Source of the DNA: Gammaproteobacteria bacterium
GTDB taxonomy: Bacteria > Pseudomonadota > Gammaproteobacteria > Pseudomonadales > Halieaceae
Length of the DNA stretch: 64,000 bases
Assembly (NCBI GenBank): GCA_024742415.1
Contig: JANSYN010000011.1
Span: 1-64,000 of the forward strand
Direction of reading: 5' to 3'
Positions 17,385 to 26,370 of the stretch are shown piece by piece. The notes below the pieces were generated by a model, which saw only the letters and a list, made by a program, of their open reading frames with translations, had not been told where the DNA came from and made no database searches. The position numbers and the translations under genes were made by a program. The first letter of the stretch is position 1. The number at the start of each line of letters is the position of its first letter.

Positions 17385-18560
17385 TTAAAAGTTACGGGTG
17401 TTGAAGGGGACGTAATCCTCACCCAGGCAATCCCTGCTGATGATGATCTTCATCACCTCGGAGCTGCCCGCGTAAATCGTGGAAATTTTCGCGTCCGTAT
17501 ATTGCCTGCTGATCGGATACTCGTCCATATAACCGTGGCCGCCGTGCAACTGCAGGCCAACGTCCGCCACTTTTACCTGCAGCTCGCTGGTGACCAGCTT
17601 GGCCTTGGCGGCATCTACCGCGGTAAGCTGGCCACTGTTAAAGGCCTTGACGCAGCTATCGACATAATTCTGGGCAAAATCCAGCTCGGTGCGCAGTTCC
17701 GCCAGTTTGAACTGGGTATTCTGGAAAGCAGCCAGCGGCTTGCCAAAGGCTTTGCGCTCCTTGACGTAATCAGCGGCGAGATCCCAGGACAGTTGGGCGG
17801 CAGACAGGTACCCCGCGGCGCCAATAAGGCGCTCCTCGGCCAGGCCTTCCATGAGGTAATAAAAGCCCTTGTGGACCTCCCCCAGCACGTTCGCCTTGGG
17901 GACCTTCACATCATTAAAAAACAGCTCTGCGGTGTCCTGCGCCTTCAAGCCCATTTTCTTGAGGTTGCGGCCACGCTCAAACCCTTCCATGCCGCGCTCA
18001 ACCAGGAACAGCGTCATGGCGTGCGGGTTGTTATCCGGGTCAGTCTTGGCTGCGACGATAACCACATCGGCGTTGATGCCGTTGGAGATAAACGTTTTTG
18101 ACCCGTTGAGCACCCAGTAGTCGTCTTTCTCTACCGCATTGGCACGCATACCGGCCAGGTCACTGCCGGCATCGGGTTCGGTCATCGCAACGGCAAGAAT
18201 GCTCTGGCCACTGACGCACTTGGGCAAAAAACGCGCACACTGCTCCTCACTACCAAAACGCGTGAAATACGGCCCCACCAGGCGACTGTGCAGGGTGTTG
18301 TACCAGTCACCGCAGCGCGCGTAGCCGGTCTCTTCAATGATGATCTGCTCAAAGCGAAAGTCATTGTCGCCCATGCCGCCGTACTTCTCATCCGGCCAGA
18401 CCATGAGAAAGCCCTGCTCTCCCGCCTTGGCAAAGGCCGCACGGTCGACAATTCCGGCCTCACGCCAATCCTCCATATGTGGCACAATCTCCGCTGCGAG
18501 AAACTTGCGGTAAGCCTCGCGGAACATGGTTTGTTCTTCGGTGAATTCTCGTTGCAGCAT
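17385..18560 (-). CDS. acyl-CoA dehydrogenase, LCAD/IVD type
   Basis: FAD enzyme of 391 residues making the 2,3 double bond in an acyl-CoA. Start at the ATG at 18560 is set by GGAGGT upstream; the 92-residue upstream extension is not conserved in style. AMTEPDAGSDLAG and the adenine-side segment YVKERKAFGKPLAAFQ are present. The C-terminal site has IYAGSSEVM with Ala where MCAD has the catalytic Glu. A Glu in GLAEERLIGA sits where LCAD and isovaleryl-CoA dehydrogenase keep theirs, which fits long or branched substrates. It is the first gene of the eight- or nine-gene operon. Confidence 0.92.
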   Translation of the reverse strand: MLQREFTEEQTMFREAYRKFLAAEIVPHMEDWREAGIVDRAAFAKAGEQGFLMVWPDEKYGGMGDNDFRFEQIIIEETGYARCGDWYNTLHSRLVGPYFTRFGSEEQCARFLPKCVSGQSILAVAMTEPDAGSDLAGMRANAVEKDDYWVLNGSKTFISNGINADVVIVAAKTDPDNNPHAMTLFLVERGMEGFERGRNLKKMGLKAQDTAELFFNDVKVPKANVLGEVHKGFYYLMEGLAEERLIGAAGYLSAAQLSWDLAADYVKERKAFGKPLAAFQNTQFKLAELRTELDFAQNYVDSCVKAFNSGQLTAVDAAKAKLVTSELQVKVADVGLQLHGGHGYMDEYPISRQYTDAKISTIYAGSSEVMKIIISRDCLGEDYVPFNTRNF

Positions 18561-18587
18561 GGGGACCTCCGTTAGACAGCGCAAACA

Positions 18588-18600
18588 CGCGAATTTCGCG
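18588..18600. promoter_or_regulatory. palindrome, possible operator
   Basis: CGCGAATTTCGCG is a perfect 13-base palindrome centred on 18594. It lies 28 bases upstream of the acyl-CoA dehydrogenase ATG and in the divergent spacer with the GGDEF gene. Its place fits an operator or leader element for the operon. The binding protein is unknown. Confidence 0.4.
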
Positions 18601-18702
18601 CGCATCAGTATGGTGACGCCCCAAAAACGCAACAATGACCGGCCCCGACAAATAAATTGACTGCAACTGACAGGCAACTGGCGGCGGAGTGACAACGACA
18701 CA

Positions 18703-19911
18703 ATGGACCTGATTACAACGCGTGACTGGACCATCATCTTCTTCGGGCTGATCTTTATGATCACCTGCGCCCATATGCTGGTGGTGTACGTGCTCAGCGG
18801 CTCGAGCATTCCCACGCCGGGGCTTGGCCTGTACACCGTGTACTTTATGGCGGTGCTGTTGGGCTGGATCGCCTACACGCTGAAGCAGGTCGCGGATATA
18901 CCCATGACCGTGGACGTACCCTCGGTGGCCGCCATACTCAACGCATTCATCTTTTTTCTGGCAGCCAGCGAACGCGCCGGCAGCAGCGCCGGGCGGATTG
19001 TTCTTGGCGTGCTTTGCACCGCCGCCAGCCTGTGTGTGTTTTTCCTCCCCGCCCAGCAGATGTTTATGGTTCAGACGCTGGCGGCCACGGTGTTTTTCAC
19101 CTGTGCAGGCATCGCCTGCCTGCGGCGCGGATTGCTCAAGGGCAATTCCGGGGACTATATCAGCACCTGCGCCGCACTGCTGATGCTCATTGGCATGCCC
19201 ATCGCGCTTTACCAGCTAGCCGGTGCTGGCGACTACCAGGGCGCACAGGCTATTGCGTTTGGCACGCACAGCATTGCCTTCGTGCTGGTGGCAACCGGCT
19301 TCCTGGCCAGTGTCGCCATCGAGTACCAGCAGCAGCTCTCCAGCCTTGCCACGCAGGACCCGCTGACCCGCTTGCTCAATCGACGCGGCCTCGAACAGGC
19401 GCTGCAACTGTCGCTGGTGCAGGCCGCCCGGCAACAGCTGCCTTCGGCGGCGATCATGATTGATATCGACCAGTTCGGCGAAATCAATCGCAGCTTTGGC
19501 CCGGAATTAGGCGACCGCGTGATTCGTCGGGTGGCCGAGGTGCTGCAGCAGCTCAGCCGTGGTGGCGACGTGGTCGCCCGCACCGGTGGCGATGAATTCC
19601 TGCTAGTGCTTCCCCAGACCAACGCCGAGGGTGCCAGAATGCTGGCTGAGCGCATTCGTGAGCTCGTCGCTGAGCGACCTATGGTGATTGCGAACAATCG
19701 CGTTCCGGTCACCCTGAGCATGGGCGTGGCCAGCATTGTAGGCGCAGAAGGCCTGGACAAGCTCTCGCAGGATGCCGACCGCGCGATGGCCCTGGCCAAG
19801 CGCGCTGGCGGCAACCGCGTCGCGTCCGTTGAAAACCGACCCGTTCACCTGACCACCCAGGCCGCACAGGCACGACCACCGCAGGCGGGCGCAGCAACAC
19901 ACGATGCGTGA
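18703..19911 (+). CDS. diguanylate cyclase with N-terminal membrane domain
   Basis: 402 residues. About six hydrophobic helices fill residues 1-210 (for example FFGLIFMITCAHMLVVYVL), then a cytoplasmic GGDEF domain. The signature is intact as ARTGGDEFLLVLP with GGDEF at 295-299, and DPLTRLLNRRG and IDIDQFGEIN are present, so it should make cyclic di-GMP. No RxxD inhibitory site is obvious five residues before GGDEF. The last 8 bases overlap the start of an AraC gene, implying joint expression. Confidence 0.93.
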   Translation: MDLITTRDWTIIFFGLIFMITCAHMLVVYVLSGSSIPTPGLGLYTVYFMAVLLGWIAYTLKQVADIPMTVDVPSVAAILNAFIFFLAASERAGSSAGRIVLGVLCTAASLCVFFLPAQQMFMVQTLAATVFFTCAGIACLRRGLLKGNSGDYISTCAALLMLIGMPIALYQLAGAGDYQGAQAIAFGTHSIAFVLVATGFLASVAIEYQQQLSSLATQDPLTRLLNRRGLEQALQLSLVQAARQQLPSAAIMIDIDQFGEINRSFGPELGDRVIRRVAEVLQQLSRGGDVVARTGGDEFLLVLPQTNAEGARMLAERIRELVAERPMVIANNRVPVTLSMGVASIVGAEGLDKLSQDADRAMALAKRAGGNRVASVENRPVHLTTQAAQARPPQAGAATHDA

Positions 19912-20905
19912 TCTTTCCATTTCAGTGCATTTTGTGCGGGCAGCACTCAGGCACGCGGTGGCACAGGGCCTGGACCCGGCCACACTGCTGCGCGAGAACC
20001 GCATCCCCCCGCGCCTGCTGCGTGAAGACGGCGCGCGAATTTCCATCGAGCGCTATGCCGACCTGCAGGTAGCGACGATGCTGGCAATGGGCGACGAATC
20101 ACTGGGCTACTCCCGACGCCGCCTGCCACCGGGATGCTGGGCCATGATGTGCCACGCGGTGATCGGCAGCGAGACCCTCGGCCAGGCCCTGCATCGCTAT
20201 TGCCGTTTTTTCCAGTTGTTCGATTCTGATGTGGGCCCGGAGCTGTCTATCTGTCAGGACACGGCGCGCGTGCGTTTGAACACCGCGGGTAACAACAACG
20301 CGTTTGACCCTTTCCTGGTGGAGACCGCACTGTTCAACACACACCGCTTTGCCAGTTGGCTGGTGCAGGAGCACCTGCCCCTGCAAAGCGTCCAGCTGGC
20401 ATTTGCGCCTGTCGCCGCTGCAGTCGATTACCGCCACATGTTCCTGGCAAACCCGGTTGAGTTTGAACAGCCGCATTCGCAGTTGATTTTTTCGTCCGCA
20501 CTCATGGACAAACCGGTTGTACAGAACGAGGCGTCACTGCGCCACTTCCTGCGCCATCCGGTACTGATCATGCTCACACAGAACTACCAAAGCAGCAGTT
20601 GGACCAGTCGCGTGCGCCACATCGTCAGCCGCCGCCTGCTGGACATACCCGAACTCAATGATGTCGCGCAGGACCTGGAGATTCACCCGCAGACACTGCG
20701 TCGCCGCCTGTCCAGTGAAGGCACCACGTTCAAGGACATCAAAAACCAGGTCAGGCGCGACACCGCCCTGCATTTCCTGGGAAAGCATGGCCTGTCCATA
20801 GAGGAGATTGCGCACCGCTCGGGTTTTTCCGAGTCCAGCGCCTTTATTCGCGCCTTCAAGGGCTGGACTGGCGTTACGCCCTACAGCTATCGCAAGGGCC
20901 TGTAA
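19904..20905 (+). CDS. AraC-family transcriptional regulator
   Basis: 333 residues with the arabinose-binding-like N-terminal domain (OruR type) and a C-terminal DNA-binding domain: VAQDLEIHPQTLRRRLSSEG and IEEIAHRSGFSESSAFIRAF. The ATG lies inside the final codons of the GGDEF gene (8-base overlap), so the two are probably translated together. It is the same subfamily as the regulator at 11076, and the divergent acyl-CoA operon begins nearby. Control of that operon is plausible but inferred. Confidence 0.9.
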   Translation: MRDLSISVHFVRAALRHAVAQGLDPATLLRENRIPPRLLREDGARISIERYADLQVATMLAMGDESLGYSRRRLPPGCWAMMCHAVIGSETLGQALHRYCRFFQLFDSDVGPELSICQDTARVRLNTAGNNNAFDPFLVETALFNTHRFASWLVQEHLPLQSVQLAFAPVAAAVDYRHMFLANPVEFEQPHSQLIFSSALMDKPVVQNEASLRHFLRHPVLIMLTQNYQSSSWTSRVRHIVSRRLLDIPELNDVAQDLEIHPQTLRRRLSSEGTTFKDIKNQVRRDTALHFLGKHGLSIEEIAHRSGFSESSAFIRAFKGWTGVTPYSYRKGL

Positions 20906-21250
20906 GCCGGGGCCACCGCTGTGGCCTGCACCCGGTCAGTCCAGGCGCGCTATTCCTGTGCAGGCATTAGCGTTAAGCTATGTCACTGCTGAACGACGCC
21001 CGCACACCAGCCAAAGAACGCGCGCGGCAGCGGCAATGGAACAACGCTTACCGGAGCCGGCACCAGGGCGGCAAGCAGTTGCAAGCTGCAGCCCACGTGG
21101 CATAAGCGCAGCGCCACAGAGAGTTACTGCCGTTTGCACCCGGCGTGCTTTATGCTTTGCGCGGCAAACAGGAACGAATAACCTCAGCAACAAAGAACGC
21201 AGCACCCACGCTGCCCAAATGCTATCTACACGATCACAAAGGATCCGCCC
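20906..21250. other. intergenic, nothing recognised
   Basis: Spacer of 345 bases between the AraC gene and the DUF748 gene. I found no supported gene, no hairpin followed by a T-run and no tandem repeat. The promoter of the DUF748 gene presumably lies in the more A-rich last 80 bases. Confidence 0.6.
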
Positions 21251-24200
21251 GTGTTACTGCTCAAACGCCTGCTCATAGCCTGTATCGCACTCTACTACGG
21301 CGTGACGCTGCTAATCATTACGCCTGCACTCAATTTCCTGCCTGCCTGGTATGTTGAAAAGCACTACGAGCGCACGCTCGATACGGGCCTGGTGGTGCTC
21401 AACCCGTTCAAGCTGAGCCTGGACATCAGTCGCGCTGAACTGAGCGAAACCTCTGGCGAACCCTTCCTGAGTTTCGGTGATACCTCCATCAACCTGTCGC
21501 TGTCGAGCCTGTGGCAGCGCGGCTGGGTGCTGGACGAGCTGCGCATGCATGAGCTGGCGGTGACACTGGTTCGCCTCGATGAAACGCACTTTAATTTTTC
21601 CGATCTCTTGCCGGCACCAGCGCCCGAGCAGGAAGACGAGGCGCCAGCAGAGATTCCGGCAGTCACTCTGTCTTTGCTGGACTTTCAGGCCAATGAAATC
21701 ACCTTGATCGACCAGTCACGCTCCAAGCCCTACCGGGGCCAATGGCGCGGCCTGGCGTTCACCGTGCATGACCTGTCCACCGTGTTTGAAGATGGCAAAC
21801 CCTACAAGCTGGACGTCACCGGGCCGGACGGTGGCACGCTGGCCTGGCAGGGTCACATCTCCATCCCCAGAGGGCACAGCGATGGCACGCTGAAAATCGA
21901 AGGGCTGAGCCTGGTCGACCTGTGGCAACTGGCAGAACCCTGGGTTGAGTTTGAGGTGGCCAGTGGCAAGCTGGATGTCTCCGGCTCTTACGACGTGAAA
22001 TGGGGCGAAGCCCTGTCCTACTCACTGGGCAATGGTGCTGTCAGTGTGCGCGCGCTGTCGGTCGTGCCCGGCGCCACTGCCGAACTAGGCGAGACCGGTG
22101 TGCAGCTTGACTTGCTGGCGCTCAATAACATCTCGGCGCTCAGTGAAACACGCCACGCTGCCGTGGCCAGTGTTGAAATTGACGGCTTCCGCGTCAAAGG
22201 CTGGAGCGAGGGCAGCAGCGCCAGCATTGTCACCATGTTGATGGGAGAGCAGCCCGATACCGCCGCAGACCCGGCGACCGACAACCCGCCCAGCGACGCG
22301 ACGCAACCTGATCAAATGGCAACTGCCGAAGCCGCAGGCTCTGCACCTGAGCCGGGCGCCACGCCGGAAGATGCGGCAGCGTCACCCGCGGAGACTGCCC
22401 ACGGCAACGCGCTAGCCCAGGAGCAGGATGCGGGGGCTGGCAGCAATGGCGATAGCGCAGCATCGCTGCCGTCCAACGACAGCCCGGCAGAATCAATGGA
22501 GCCGGCGCAAGACACCTCCGCGACTTCGCGGACCGAAGCAGACCGGGCGGCGCCGTCACCGAACAATCCGGCGGGCGCATTACCGATGGATGACGAGCAG
22601 TGGAGCGCTGCGGTCGGCCGCATCGCACTGCGCAACAGCGCGCTGCACTGGCGCTCGGAGTTCACCGACCCGCCGGCACTTGCGATCACGCCGATTGCCG
22701 CGACCGTCAGCGACTTGAACTGGCCGCTACGCGGTGTCAGCCCATTCACGCTCTCTGTCGTGGTCAACGACAGTACAAGCCTGGAACTCGATGGCAGTAT
22801 TGATCCCGACATTGGCAACGGCACGGTGAACTATGCATTGCGTGACCTGCCGCTGCCGCTGTTTAATCCCAACCTGCCCCAGGCCCTGCACGCGAAAATC
22901 ACCGATGGCACAGCAAGCGTAACAGGCAGCGCCACGGTCGAAGCGTTTGCGCCGGGCCAGGTGACGGCCGATGGCGCTATCAGGAATTTCGCCATCGAAA
23001 TCCATGATACCGAAAACGTTCTCACCGGGTGGGACAGCGTGGCGCTTGCATCCCTGCGCGTGGACGTGCCCGCGCAAAGCGTAACGCTCGATGAGCTGCG
23101 CATCGACGGCTACCAGGGTCGGCTGCATATCTTCGAAGATGGCTCTATCAATGCTTCAAAGGTCTGGCGTGCTGAACTGGCAGACGCCGACAACGCCGAT
23201 GAGACCGCGACTGAGAACACTGCGCCAGCAGCGGATGTCGCGCCCACTGAAGACGCCAGCACGGCAGCGGTTGCCAACAGCGACAATGCTGCGCCGTGGA
23301 TGATTGACGTACGTTCGGTGATTCTGCACGAGAGCAAGATCGACTTCATGGATCAGTCGCTGCCGATCCCCTTTCGCACCATCATTGGTGATATCAACGG
23401 TGCCATCAAGAACCTCAACAGCGACGCTGCCATCGTCGCAGACGTAGACATCAAGGGCGCCGTTGACACCTACGCCCCGGTGGCCCTCACAGGCACCATG
23501 AACCCCTTGGCCGCCCCGATGTCACTGGACCTGAACCTGACCTTTGACGGTGTCGACATGGCCATGCTCAGCCCCTACTCCGCCACCTATGCCGGGTACC
23601 GGATCGATAGCGGCTTGCTCGACCTGGACCTGACCTATGCGCTCGAGAACGACGCGCTGAAAGGGATGAACAAGGTGCGCCTGGACAAGCTCAAACTAGG
23701 CGAGAAAATTGCAAGCGACAAGGCCATCGATGCACCATTGGAACTGGCGTTGGCAATCCTTACCGACGCCAACGGTGTCATTGACATGCAGGTGCCCGTC
23801 GCGGGCAATGTCGACGACCCCAGTTTCGCACTGGGGGGCGTGATCGCCAAGGCGTTCATTGGCCTGTTCACCAAGGTCATCACAGCGCCTTTTTCCATAC
23901 TGGCAAGCCTCGTTGACAGCGAGGAGGACTTGCGCCAGTTGACGTTCCCGGTGGGCAGTGCACAGATCGACGAACCTACCGCGTTGAAACTTGACGATAT
24001 CGCAAAGATCATGCAGCAGCGACCAAAAATCGACCTGGCGTTGACCGGCAGGGTCAACCCTGCGGCTGATCGCGATCGCTTGCAAAAGAACGCGCTGGAT
24101 GTCCAGTTACTTGAAAGTGGGCTTTCCGCCCAGTCACTGGCGGCGCGCGATGAAGACTGGGAGCGTGCTATCAACGCCCGTTTTCGCGACAACGGCGGCG

Positions 24201-24427
24201 ATCCGGATGACGAGACGCTGACCATACGTGACAAACAACTGCGCATCATCAAAACGCTGGAGGTCAGTGACGAACAGCTACAGGCGCTGGCACAGGCGCG
24301 CGCCGCTGCCGTAAAAACCTATCTGGTGACACAAGCGGCCATCGATGTTGAACGGGTCGTGATACGCAGCGGTGATATCAAGGACAAGGAACATCGCTAC
24401 AACGGCGTGGAGCTGGATATTGATTAG
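21251..24427 (+). CDS. DUF748/AsmA-like envelope protein
   Basis: 1058 residues beginning at a GTG. One N-terminal membrane anchor (LIACIALYYGVTLLIITPAL) is followed by a very long periplasmic region of beta-rich DUF748/AsmA type, with LSLDISRAELSE early and repeated VDIKGAVDTYAPVALTG-like segments late. Two low-complexity Ala/Pro/Asp/Glu stretches, about residues 335-446 and 643-680, look disordered. The last 170 residues contain an OmpA-like pattern (LTFPVGSAQIDEPTALKL). AsmA/TamB relatives help lipids reach the outer membrane. A similar role here is likely but not shown. Confidence 0.82.
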   Translation: MLLLKRLLIACIALYYGVTLLIITPALNFLPAWYVEKHYERTLDTGLVVLNPFKLSLDISRAELSETSGEPFLSFGDTSINLSLSSLWQRGWVLDELRMHELAVTLVRLDETHFNFSDLLPAPAPEQEDEAPAEIPAVTLSLLDFQANEITLIDQSRSKPYRGQWRGLAFTVHDLSTVFEDGKPYKLDVTGPDGGTLAWQGHISIPRGHSDGTLKIEGLSLVDLWQLAEPWVEFEVASGKLDVSGSYDVKWGEALSYSLGNGAVSVRALSVVPGATAELGETGVQLDLLALNNISALSETRHAAVASVEIDGFRVKGWSEGSSASIVTMLMGEQPDTAADPATDNPPSDATQPDQMATAEAAGSAPEPGATPEDAAASPAETAHGNALAQEQDAGAGSNGDSAASLPSNDSPAESMEPAQDTSATSRTEADRAAPSPNNPAGALPMDDEQWSAAVGRIALRNSALHWRSEFTDPPALAITPIAATVSDLNWPLRGVSPFTLSVVVNDSTSLELDGSIDPDIGNGTVNYALRDLPLPLFNPNLPQALHAKITDGTASVTGSATVEAFAPGQVTADGAIRNFAIEIHDTENVLTGWDSVALASLRVDVPAQSVTLDELRIDGYQGRLHIFEDGSINASKVWRAELADADNADETATENTAPAADVAPTEDASTAAVANSDNAAPWMIDVRSVILHESKIDFMDQSLPIPFRTIIGDINGAIKNLNSDAAIVADVDIKGAVDTYAPVALTGTMNPLAAPMSLDLNLTFDGVDMAMLSPYSATYAGYRIDSGLLDLDLTYALENDALKGMNKVRLDKLKLGEKIASDKAIDAPLELALAILTDANGVIDMQVPVAGNVDDPSFALGGVIAKAFIGLFTKVITAPFSILASLVDSEEDLRQLTFPVGSAQIDEPTALKLDDIAKIMQQRPKIDLALTGRVNPAADRDRLQKNALDVQLLESGLSAQSLAARDEDWERAINARFRDNGGDPDDETLTIRDKQLRIIKTLEVSDEQLQALAQARAAAVKTYLVTQAAIDVERVVIRSGDIKDKEHRYNGVELDID

Positions 24428-24431
24428 GCGT

Positions 24432-24959
24432 TCAGCGCACCGCGGCAGGTTGGTAGACCAGCGTAGCGTGACAGAAGCGACACTGGTACTGTCCGCGCCG
24501 CCGCTGCACGCGATTATGCCGCGTTGAAGAAAGCGCATGCTCGCGACAGTCGCAGCGGTAGGCATGCGTGCGTTGGCGCCGCTGCGGCACGCCAGAAAGA
24601 TCCATATCGAACGTCACCTCAGGGTCTGCGCCAAAGCTGCGCATGACCTCTTGCCACTGCCAGCCGTGCGGCTTGATGCGGCGATCACCGTACACCGCAT
24701 GCACGATATAGTGCGCCACTTCATGCGGTACGGTGTCGCGCAGGTTGACCTCGAAGTACTTGGCAAATATCCAGGGATTGAAACGAATCTGGAGCCGCGC
24801 TCCCTCTATTTTGTACATCCCCGCCGTCGTACCACGCAGGTCAAAGCGCACGGGTATGCGTGCGAAATCACGGGCAAATAACTGCTCCGCCTGCACAATG
24901 AAAGACTCCGCACGCTCCAATACCTGCAATTGTTGCTGTGCGCCTATCGGTTCAATCAC
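24432..24959 (-). CDS. sprT: SprT-family zinc metalloprotease-like protein
   Basis: 175 residues of the SprT/Spartan-like family. The zinc site HEVAHY (residues 79-84) comes after VPHE, and a third ligand lies in IKPHGWQW. The C-terminal half has paired Cys (CDCREH and CRFCHA) typical of the SprT zinc ribbon. No signal peptide is seen, so it is cytoplasmic. Bacterial members are poorly characterised; by analogy with Spartan they may act on DNA-bound proteins. It converges on the DUF748 gene with a gap of 4 bases. Confidence 0.88.
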   Translation of the reverse strand: MIEPIGAQQQLQVLERAESFIVQAEQLFARDFARIPVRFDLRGTTAGMYKIEGARLQIRFNPWIFAKYFEVNLRDTVPHEVAHYIVHAVYGDRRIKPHGWQWQEVMRSFGADPEVTFDMDLSGVPQRRQRTHAYRCDCREHALSSTRHNRVQRRRGQYQCRFCHATLVYQPAAVR

Positions 24960-25233
24960 GCTCTTCGCTCGCCCTCATCCAGTGGAACCGCTGGCCGCGG
25001 CTGCTTGCGCCGAGGTTAATTATGCGGTGAGGTTGGTCACGGTATCAACAGTCACGGCAGGCCCTGCTACACTGTGGCAGGACAGTAGCGTCAGGGGCTC
25101 CCCTTCCGCAACGTGGGTACCGTGTCAGTTACGGCACATTTATTTGTGCGGACTGGCCATTGTTCACGGCAGGGCCAGACTCCAGACTTTGGCACGCGGT
25201 TAATTGCGACAAACCCTACTCAGGACTTTTACA

Positions 25234-26253
25234 ATGAGTACCCAAGAACTCGACACCAGCGCACTGGGCCGCTACCTGGCCGAGCATATCAGTGGCCTGC
25301 AACTGCCCATCACGGCGGAAAAATTTCCCGGCGGACAATCAAACCCCACTTTCAAGCTCAGCGCCGGTGCGGATCACTACGTGCTGCGTCGCAAGCCGCC
25401 GGGCGAGTTACTTAAATCGGCGCATGCGGTAGACAGGGAATACCGCGTGATCAGCGCACTGCAAGACACTGAGGTGCCGGTGCCGGCCACCTATGTGCTG
25501 TGCGAAGACGACAGCGTCATCGGCTCAATGTTCTATGTAATGGAGTATAAAGAAGGCCGTATTCTGTGGGATCCACTGTTGCCAGAGGCCAGCGATAACC
25601 GCGAACGTGCAGCCATCTATGACGCCATGAATAAAACCATGGCGGCGCTGCACAATGTCGATGTCGACAAGGTCGGCCTGTCTGACTACGGCAAGCCGGG
25701 CAATTATTTCGAGCGCCAGCTGGCGCGCTGGTCAAAGCAGTACCGCGCCTCGGAAACCGAGCGCATAGACGACATGGAGTTGCTGATGCAATGGCTGGCG
25801 GCGCGCATGCCGGACGACGACGGCACCGTCACGCTGGTGCACGGGGATTACCGTCTGGACAACATGATGTTCCACCCCACCGAGCCACACGTGATTGCCC
25901 TGCTCGATTGGGAGTTATCGACACTGGGCCACCCACTGGCTGACCTGGCCAATCAGTGCATGGCCTGGATGCTGCCGCGCGATGGCCGCATTATGGGCCT
26001 GGCCGGCGTCAACCGGGATGACTATGGTATTCCCAGTGACGAGCAGTACATCGCACGCTATTGCGAACGCACCGGGCGCGAGCGCATCGACAACTGGAAC
26101 TTCTACCTGACCTTCTCCCTGTTTCGGCTCGCCGCCATCATCCAGGGGATCGTCAAGCGTGCACAGATCGGCACCGCATCCAGCAGCGAGGCGCACTCCA
26201 GCACGGAAGGCGTGCGCGGCCTGGCGGCACTGGGCGCCGCACTGACGGACTAG
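25234..26253 (+). CDS. APH-family phosphotransferase (ACAD10/11 kinase-like)
   Basis: 339 residues with the aminoglycoside phosphotransferase/choline kinase fold. GGQSNPTFKL and YVLRRKPPGELLKSAHAV form the nucleotide lobe, LVHGDYRLDNMMF the catalytic loop and ALLDWELSTLGHPLADL the metal motif. This is the version found as the N-terminal domain of animal ACAD10 and ACAD11 and as LvaA in the Pseudomonas levulinate pathway, where it phosphorylates a hydroxyacyl-CoA. A matching dehydrogenase is at 28971. The start at 25234 has CAGGA upstream; an ATG-less extension further upstream is unlikely. Drug resistance is not implied. Confidence 0.88.
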   Translation: MSTQELDTSALGRYLAEHISGLQLPITAEKFPGGQSNPTFKLSAGADHYVLRRKPPGELLKSAHAVDREYRVISALQDTEVPVPATYVLCEDDSVIGSMFYVMEYKEGRILWDPLLPEASDNRERAAIYDAMNKTMAALHNVDVDKVGLSDYGKPGNYFERQLARWSKQYRASETERIDDMELLMQWLAARMPDDDGTVTLVHGDYRLDNMMFHPTEPHVIALLDWELSTLGHPLADLANQCMAWMLPRDGRIMGLAGVNRDDYGIPSDEQYIARYCERTGRERIDNWNFYLTFSLFRLAAIIQGIVKRAQIGTASSSEAHSSTEGVRGLAALGAALTD

Positions 26254-26370
26254 CAGCGTGCACAGGCTACAGGCGCAGTGGTTTCTGGCAGGCAGCGCAA
26301 GCGCCGCAGCAACGCGATTGACCCACACACAGATCACTTAACCCCATCACCTAACCAAGAGGAATTCACA

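Noticed and set aside
25234-26253. Aminoglycoside resistance gene
   Set aside because: The fold is shared, but the motifs and neighbours fit the ACAD10/11 kinase group that acts on CoA esters.
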